From contig CM043700.1 in NCBI GenBank assembly GCA_023935145.1, positions 34,071,456 to 34,135,455 on the forward strand: a stretch of DNA of 64,000 nucleotides, written 5' to 3'. The notes under the pieces are model-generated. The model was not told the DNA's origin. It ran no database searches and saw only the letters and a list, made by a program, of their open reading frames with translations. Origin of the DNA: Bretschneidera sinensis. Its lineage: Eukaryota > Streptophyta > Magnoliopsida > Brassicales > Akaniaceae. Shown in pieces: positions 56,842-64,000 of the stretch (position 1 is its first letter; each line of letters starts with the position of its first letter). The position numbers and the translations under genes are program-made.

Positions 56842-57696
56842 ATATTTTATCTTTGATCTTTATGTATTATCAGTAGAATTCATCAGCATTATTAATAAAA
56901 TTTAAAATAAATACCAACGGATTTATAAAAAAATCAAATCTTGTTGTATATCTTTCGGTGCTCTTTTTAACATAAGTGACTTCCTTTAATTTGCGTTAAT
57001 CCCCACGATCATGAAAAGACATATATATGTATCATGAATTAATAATATAAGCTGTTATTTTTATTTATAAAAAAATTGATTAAAATTTTTCATCAACCGT
57101 ATGTACAAATTAATAAATGAAATTATGAGTCAACATAAGTAGCTGCCATGAGCGACAGTTGCACATGCGAATGAATGAGGACCCCATAGCAACCTTATTG
57201 TCTCCTAAAAATAGAGACACTCGCATGCATTTTATTTAGAATTTCTTAATTGCTACCTGAACATTTTTGCAGTGAATTAAATACATAATTAAGTTCGTCT
57301 AAATATCATTAGGATCGAGAATACTAACGAGTGCTACTACTAATTTATAGCAATCAGTACTTTTTTTCAAGGTAACATACTAAAGAACTGCAAACACTAT
57401 CGAAACCTAGTAAAGGAGACAAGACATAACTAACGCTTTGTCACACTATTCTGCAATCGATCCCATTCAACGTTTGTTGTGCTATTTGTCATTTCGGATA
57501 AAAAAATCTTTTGCTTATCATCACTAAAATTGCAAAAAAGAGCTTAAAGTTGACGGAGAAAAAAAAAGCATAGACTATTGTCTGCCATTACCAATCAATG
57601 ACTTAAGTACTGTTAGAGTTGATGCATACTTTACAGGTTCAGATATGTAAAACTCCCCAACAACCACGGGGTCTCATTTTCTGGTGAGTGGGCGAG

Positions 57697-58009
57697 TGTT
57701 AGGAGCAACACTCTTGAAAATTTCAGGCCATGTACATGTTTTGGGTCTAAATTTTTGCTTGACAGTTTGGGCTTGGGCCCATGAATAGCCATGGTTTTGC
57801 AACAGGGTGGAAACCATAATTAGAGCGTCTTAAGTTGCTTATAAATACTCTCTATGTACTTAGTGCACATTGTAACAAGGGATTTATGAGGTTGATTATA
57901 GTGAAACTTCTGACAGGACATAGCCCTATTCTGGGGTGAACCTGGGTATATTGTGTCTTATTTTCTTTCTGTTTATAATTCGTGTGAGTGACAGGTTTCG
58001 AATCGTTCA
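57697..58009 (+). repeat. left LTR of the copia element
   Basis: Starts TGTTAGGAGC and ends CGAATCGTTCA. TATAAATACT at about 57840 is a likely LTR TATA box; the right LTR has the same box at about 62224. The following TTGGTCTCATAACCAAG is a weakened primer-binding site. Confidence 0.75.
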
Positions 58010-58030
58010 ATTGGTCTCATAACCAAGTTC

Positions 58031-58875
58031 TTGAGGATTAACAATCAGAGATATCAATTGGATCACAGATTGAAATCGAAAAGTTCGGAGAGGAGCTTCG
58101 AGTTGTGGAAACTGAAGATAAAGGATCTACTCGTGGACAAGGATCTGTGGACGATGATAGTCGATGAGATGCTGAAGAGTACGATGAGCATGACGGTAGC
58201 GTCCACGACAGAGGCGACGTTACTGGTGGTGGTTTTTGCATCATCTTCAGCTGTTATCACGAAGTGGGAGAAGCTCGATCAAAAGGCACGAGGTCTGATT
58301 CGGCTGTGCCTAGCCGATTTTATCCTGATAAATGTTTCTGGAGAGAAGATTGCAAAAGAATTCTGGAAGAAGCTGGAAATCCTTTATCAGAGTAAATCTC
58401 TGGTAAACAAATTGTTTTTGCTGAAAAAGTTGTACAACCTTCGGATGGCTAAGGGCAATTCTTTCTCTGTTCATCTACATGAGTTCAACACTTTGATAGG
58501 TCAGTTATTGTCTATCAGTGTTGATGTGACGGATGACGATAAGGCTATTACGTTGTTCTGTTCCCTGCTTGATTTGTGGGATAACTTGATAGTTACGATT
58601 GGAAGTGGTATAACCGATCTGTCATTTGAGAATATCATGGCAGTCTTATTGTCTGAGGAGATGAGGCGGCAAGGTACAGAGAACTCGTCAAATGAGGCAT
58701 TATATGTGAGAGGGTGAACCAATGATAGAGACTACAAGTGGTCTGGTGATAAACCCAAGTTCAAGAGAAGATTGAAAAATAGGGATAAATCTAGGTTGAA
58801 GTGTTGGAAGTGTAGGAAGTCCGGACATCTGAAGAAAGATTGCAGACATAAGAGTGTGAACCCTGAAAAGTAGAC
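58031..58875 (+). pseudogene. copia gag with CCHC knuckle, broken
   Basis: Open for 228 residues from 58031 with features of copia gag (UBN2-like): FELWKLKIKDLLVDKDLW, KEFWKKLEILYQSKSLVNKL, FNTLIGQLLSI. A TGA at 58715..58717 (probably CGA originally) separates it from the zinc knuckle CWKCRKSGHLKKDC at about 58802..58843, after which a TAG follows. The gag assembles the virus-like particle and binds RNA. Confidence 0.85.
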
Positions 58876-58949
58876 AAGCGAGAGATCAGCTTCAGGAAAC
58901 AATAACCAGGATAATGATGCTGGTGACCTAAATATGGCGTCATGTTTGG

Positions 58950-61900
58950 CTCAATTAGATTGAAGTGTTTAGAAAATTGATACATGAGCATCATTTCACA
59001 TGACACCTTATAGGGACTGGTTTTGTGACTATGAAACCTTTGATGGGCGAAACATTTTATTGGGAGATAATTCTCCAGTGAAAATTATTGGTAGTGAGAA
59101 GGTGAAGTTGAAGATGAATGATGGGACAATCAGGACATTTCCAGGTGTGATGCATATTTCGGGCCTCAGTAGAAACCTGATGTCAGTCAGCAAGATGACA
59201 AATGGGGTAGTAAATTTCAGTTGTGACAAAAATTCGTGCAAGTTGACTCGTGGATCACTAGTAATCGCACAAGGTGTTTAGTATGGTATATTGTACAAGT
59301 TACTGGGAAGTACAGTACAAAGTAAGTGCAGTGGAGGTTTTATCTCTGAGGAGGCGACTGATGATGAGACGAAGTCCTCTATGTTGTGGCATCAAAGGCT
59401 TGGGTATATCGGTGAAAATAGACTATCTACTTTATCATCGAAGCAAATAGTGAAGGGAGTCTCAGATTGCTCCATGGGATTTGGTTTTTGTTAGCATTGT
59501 CTACATGGCAAGCATAACCGTGTGAGTTTTAAGTCCACTGACACGAGGGTGAAGGGTATACTAGATTTGCTACAAAGTGATATGTTTAGGCCAGTTCTGG
59601 TCCAATCTCTTGGAAAATCAAGGTGTTATGTCTCTTTCATTGATTATATTTCAAGGTATGCATGGATTTACTTCATTAAGAGTAAAGATGAAGCATTTAA
59701 TAAGTTCTATGAGTTTAAAGAATTGGTAGAAAATCAAATGGAAAGAAAGATAAAGGTACCAAGAACAATAGAGGGGAATTTTGCTCAGACAAGTTTGAGT
59801 AATTCTGTGTGGCAAGCTTCATTATAAGACAGAAAACAACTCTATATGCACCTCAACAGAATTGGGTGGCCAAAAGACTCAATCGGTCACTCATGGAGAA
59901 ATCGATGAGTATGCTGAGTTGTGCAGGCTTAGAGCTGGAGTTCTGGGCAGAGGCGGTGGCTACGACATGTTATCTGAATAACAGGTCACCTACATAATCT
60001 TTGCGAGATCAGACAACGTTTGAGGCACTATTTGGGAAGAAGCCGAGTTTGGCTCATGTTAGGGTGTTTGAGTGTGATGCTTATATGCATGTACCAAAAG
60101 AAAAGAGGAACAAACTTGACTACAAATCAGTGAAGTGCATTTTCATTGGCTATAAGGATGTGGTAAAAGAATACAAGTTATGGAATCCAGAAAACATGAG
60201 TACAGTTTTCAGCAGAGATGTTATGTTAAGAGAAACACAAAGGGATGTGACGGTTATTCAAGATGTACCGGAATAGCCAAAGCAGGTTCAGATTGATCTT
60301 AGCCTGGGAGATAAAGAATGGGAGGCAACCCCACAGACTTCACCAAATACTTCAAATTCTGAGTCAGTTGGGTCTGAGCATGATATTCATGTTTCTGATA
60401 CAGAGGATGCGGATTCAGATATTGGCTCAGTGGTAGAAACCATGCCTGTCATAAGAAGATCCACACGGGTTAGGAGGCCACCCATCAGGTATTCCTCTAG
60501 TGCTTGTAGTGCATTATATACTTTAAATATTATTGATGATTATCCTAGCATAATAAAAGAGGTGAGGACCTTGGAGGATGCAAATATGTGGGAGTATGCT
60601 ATAAAAGAGGAGATGCAGATACTGGACAAGAATGAAACATGGAGCCTTGTGAAATTTCCTAGAGATAGGAAAGCAATTGGGTACAAATTGGTTTTCAAGA
60701 AGAAAACTAATGTGGATGGAATGGTAGAAAAGTACAAAGTACGTCTGGTTGCAAAGGGGTACTTGCAACTAGAATGAATTGATTATGGTGAGATATTTTT
60801 CCCAGTACCAAAGTTGACATCTATCATATTCGTCTTATCCATGGTAGCTGCTAATGATCTAGAGGTCGAGCAACTAGATGTGAAGATAGCTTTCCTTCAC
60901 GGGGACATAAAGGAGGAAATTTACATGAAATAGCCTGAAGGCTCTGTGAGCAAAGGTAAAGAAGAGCTGGTTTGTAAATTGAAGAAATCTTTGTACGGAC
61001 TAAAGTAGTCACCATGGATATAGTACCAGAAATTTGACACATATGCCATTCAACTTGGGTTCACTCGCAGCTATGTTGATCAATGTACCTATATGAAAAG
61101 ATTAGGGATTGATATTGTCATTTTAACCTTATACGTTGACGATATGTTGTTGATTGAAAATAATAAGAAGATGATTAGCATTGTTAAGGCATAGTTGGCA
61201 AGGCAGTTTGACATGAAAGACTTAAGGCCAGCAAACTTTATCTTGGGCATGCAGATAAAGAGGGATCGTGAAAATCGAAAATTATGGCTAAGTCAGAAGA
61301 AGTATGTTAAAGAATTGTTGAAGAAATTTAACATGTCTGACAGCAAGTCGATAGGGACTCTCATGCCTTTGGGAATCAAGATATCGACGGAACAATGTCC
61401 GAAGACGAAAGAAGAAGCTGAAGAGATGACACACTTACCTTATGCTAGTGCGGTTGGACGCTTGATGTACGCCATGGTGTGTACGAGACCAGATATTGCT
61501 CAAGCAGATGGAGTATTGAGTAGATATATGCCTAATCCTGGGAAAGAGCATTGGACTGCAATCAAGAGAGTCATTAGATATCTTTGTGGCACGTCAGAGT
61601 TTGCATTGTATTATGGAGGTATGAGAGGTAAGAAGAATCTTGATATTGTAGGATCAGTTGATGCTGACTGGGGAGGAGACATTGATAGTAGGAGGTCCAT
61701 AAGCGGATATGTGTTCAATCTGTTTGGTGGGGCGGTGTGTTGGATGAGCAAGAAGCAAAGTGTTGTTGCTCTTTCATCCACAGAAGCAGAGTATATAGCG
61801 ATAACTCATGCTGGAAAGGAAGTGGTTTAGCTTCAAAGGTTGTGTGCTAAACTTGGGTATAAACAAGGAGCAATGAAGGTGAAATGTGACAATCAATGTG

Positions 61901-62100
61901 CTATCTTCTTAGCAAAGAATCTTACATTTCATTCACAGACGAAGCACATTGTTATCCAATATCACTTCATCCAGGAAAAGATTGAAGAAAATGTGATAAT
62001 CTTGGAGAAAGTCGATACAATAGTGAAAAACGCAGATTTCTTGACTAAGGCAGTTAGTCTAGCGAAGTTTGAGTGGTGTGCTATTGAGATGAGCTTGAAG
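58950..62100 (+). pseudogene. copia pol (protease, integrase, RT, RNase H), broken
   Basis: Protease remnant near 58980 (DT-stop-ASFHMTP where D-T/S-G-A is expected), GAG-pre-integrase LWHQRLGYIGE, integrase core LLQSDMFRPV and FIDYISRYAWIYFIKSKDEA, then integrase C-terminal WAEAVATTCYLNNRSPT. RT with KFPRDRKAIGYKLVFKKKTN, VEQLDVKIAFLHGDIKEEIY and YVDDM, and RNase H with GRLMYAMVCTRPDIA, WMSKKQSVVALSSTEAEYIA and a last block with KHIVIQYHFI. Stops interrupt at 59278, 59492, 59998, 60274, 60776, 60931, 61006, 61030, 61192 and 61828 (approximate). Most are TAG at family Gln or Trp positions. Confidence 0.9.
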
Positions 62101-62111
62101 AAACAGAGTTT

Positions 62112-62369
62112 TGGGAAGTTTCCCATGTGTATGGATTTTTCCTTGACGGTTTGGGCTTGGGCCCATGAATAGTCATGGTTTTACAGCAGGGCAGAAACCC
62201 TAATTAGGGCGTCTTAAGTTACTTATAAATACTATCTATGTATTGAGGAAGTTGATTATAGTGAAACTTTTGGCAGGACATAGCTCTATTCTGGGATGAA
62301 CCTGGGTATATTGTATCTTATTTTCTTTTTGTTTATAACTCATGTGATTGATAGTTCTCGAATCGTTCA
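62112..62369 (+). repeat. right LTR of the copia element (5' part diverged)
   Basis: Similar to the left LTR from TTTGGGCTTGGGCCCATGAA on. The first roughly 50 bp match poorly, and about 30 bp present at 57860..57890 are missing. Confidence 0.7.
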
Positions 62370-64000
62370 AGTACAAGATTTTTCTTGACATTCATGCGTG
62401 TGACTACTTCGTTACTACACTTATAGAGAATCGTATGTGGGTATGTGGGTTTTCACAATTAAGGCATGGAGGCAAACAGAATTATTTTGTTTTGACAATT
62501 AATTAATTAATAATTAATAATAATCAATTGCCCGTGGCGGTTGATCGACACATACCGATAGATTAATGATCCATGTTAGGTATGCACATGGCATGAAATT
62601 AAATTAAATGATACTCCCTCTAGATTACAAGAGGACTAAATAAAGGGAGACAATTAAGTTGACGAGCTAGGAATAAACTTGATCGATCATTTTATTTAAT
62701 TAAGCTAATCATGGGATTATTCCCCCACTAATTAAAAAGTTAAAAATTAAATTTGGATGCATGAGATGTTAGTGTATCTAAAGGCAATGACGTGACATGC
62801 ATATCTGTTTGATGGATTATTTCACCCACCGTTAAACACTGAATCATGGCATGGTCCCTACTCTGCTGAATTCAGCATATATCTCATATCAAAGAGAGCG
62901 AAATGGTGGGGATACACAACTTTGATGGTAGGTTTAATTTGTATTGTTGCATGCCCTCCCCTTAATTAATTAATTAATGTGATGGTACAGTAATTGGTTT
63001 TACAGGACTACACAGCCTGGATATATAATTGGTGCTACCTACTTTACGCAACCTGTGATCACCCTTTGCCTTATGCTTACTTGCTTAGTGAAAGAACCGA
63101 TATGTTAAGTAAGGTTGCATAATAATCCAGGGAGAGGGAGAGGGAGAGGGAGAGGGAGAGATAGCGTTGATGTTGATGATGATAAAGGAGCCACTAATGT
63201 CTCCATCCAGGTGATTCAACTATATCTCTTGAGGCTGGGTCTCAAAACTTTTTTGTATTATCCACTTAGAAAAGAGCAGCCACAATATTTTGCCCCTCTG
63301 GGGGTCCTTCTTAATTAGAAAGCATTTTTAATGCACTATGTAAAAGGTGGGGTTCAATCAATCGACTTCCATTCCTTCCTTTCTTCAACTTGATGATAAA
63401 GATTGGGATTTCGGAACTGATATATCACTAATTTCATCTCAAAAGATTGAAAGACGCCAAACAAGTATATATTCAGCCGCAATAATATTGTATAGTCAAT
63501 AATACATATAGAATCTCAAATTTATTTCATAGTTTTTACCGTAGATCACGCACATTAAGACACTAATCCAATGAAATTGTAACAACGAATATTTTTAAAT
63601 TTTTATTTATGTTCCTCGTGAAATTATTAGTGCAAAATTTTGATTCCTTGTTTCAATTTATTGATAAAGAATCGGATTTCGAAATCAATATCACTAATTT
63701 TTCTTTCCTAACATTTTTAATAAAAGTAATGATAAACACCGTCAAGATATCTAAAGAATTATTTTAGACTCTTAGTCAATGAAATCACGCCACACATGCA
63801 GATATAAAATGCTTTTTTTTCAATCCATCCACGTTACTAGTAAAGTTCCTCTGTGTTAATAATTGAATTTAATACAATTATCAATGGATTTCTTAGATAA
63901 AAAAACGTACAAACTTGTTGTATGAATAGAAGTTACATGTATCATTACTCTTTTAATAAAGACTGAGAGCATATTCAGCATGCAAATGAAAAATGGTGAT
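62370..64000. other. AT-rich terminal spacer
   Basis: No gene recognised. It contains an AATTAATTAATTAAT run near 62965 and the inverted-repeat-like TAGTTTTTACCGTAGATCAC near 63530. Confidence 0.4.
63129..63160. repeat. (GGGAGA)n microsatellite
   Basis: About five uninterrupted hexanucleotide units. A short frame across it would read Gly-Arg repeats, but nothing else supports a gene. Confidence 0.9.

Larger units (their letters stand above)
57697..62369 (+). mobile_element. Ty1-copia LTR retrotransposon, degenerate
   Basis: Left LTR 57697..58009 and right LTR from about 62112 to 62369 share TTTGGGCTTGGGCCCATGAA, CCTGGGTATATTGT and CTCGAATCGTTCAA-type ends. The interior has gag, CCHC knuckle, protease, integrase, reverse transcriptase and RNase H in copia order (integrase before RT). 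The start of the right LTR is diverged or lost, and no target duplication is evident. At least a dozen stops make the element inactive. Confidence 0.9.

Noticed and set aside
63115..63318. Gly-Arg repeat protein frame
   Set aside because: Driven by a GGGAGA microsatellite and followed by sequence without family resemblance.

Overview
The window is nuclear DNA of a eudicot plant. Genes have GT-AG introns and plant-specific families (ARF, AP2/ERF, a plastid Cpn20, a UBP1-type RNA-binding protein). The space between them is AT-rich and packed with L1 LINEs, Ty1-copia and gypsy-related LTR elements, CACTA-, hAT- and Mutator-like short elements and an endogenous pararetrovirus (Caulimoviridae-like). 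The species cannot be named from the sequence.

Layout. 0.7-13.5 kb (minus): the 3' half of a UBP1-like RNA-binding protein gene in four exons. One of its introns holds a nested stack: a 5'-truncated L1 with a 13-bp target duplication, itself split by an 8.6-kb pararetrovirus insertion. The viral insertion carries more than one genome equivalent (about 7.8 kb plus about 458 bp of terminal redundancy) and, at its left end, an inverted fragment that starts exactly at the primer-binding site. 15.6-16.2 kb (minus): an intact AP2/ERF gene of the ERF017/018 type. 16.7-17.7 kb: hAT-like non-autonomous element. 17.8-19.8 kb: a small non-autonomous copia element. 20.05-26.96 kb: a gypsy-related LTR element carrying three different tandem arrays (34 bp with G-box/ABRE cores, 48 bp, and about 34 bp), a gypsy-type 'putative transposase' pseudogene and an inverted integrase fragment. 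26.5-35.1 kb: serial tandem duplications of LTR end plus flank, one copy interrupted by a CACTA element whose empty site survives in the sister copy. 35-38.8 kb: LINE RNase H remnant, second hAT-like copy, AT-rich spacer.

38.9-41.6 kb (plus): the chloroplast co-chaperonin CPN20, five coding exons. 43.1-51.8 kb (minus): a 13-exon auxin response factor of the ARF7/ARF19 clade, about 1158 aa, with B3, ARF, long polyglutamine and PB1 regions. The two genes are tail to tail, and the pairing matches the adjacent Arabidopsis loci At5g20720 (CPN20) and At5g20730 (ARF7/NPH4). 54.7-56.6 kb: a local tandem duplication, one copy carrying two short inverted-repeat elements. 57.7-62.4 kb: a decayed Ty1-copia element with many in-frame stops. 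The rest to 64 kb is AT-rich without a recognisable gene.

Three host genes look functional (ERF, CPN20, ARF). The UBP1-like gene lacks its first half here. I see no prokaryotic-type system or CRISPR array. The most unusual structures are the permuted and partly inverted pararetrovirus locus, the LTR-borne G-box and 48-bp arrays, and a tandem duplication in CPN20 that copies an exon end with its splice donor. Exon boundaries were placed by hand from splice consensus and reading-frame continuity. Repeat copy numbers and divergences are counted by eye.
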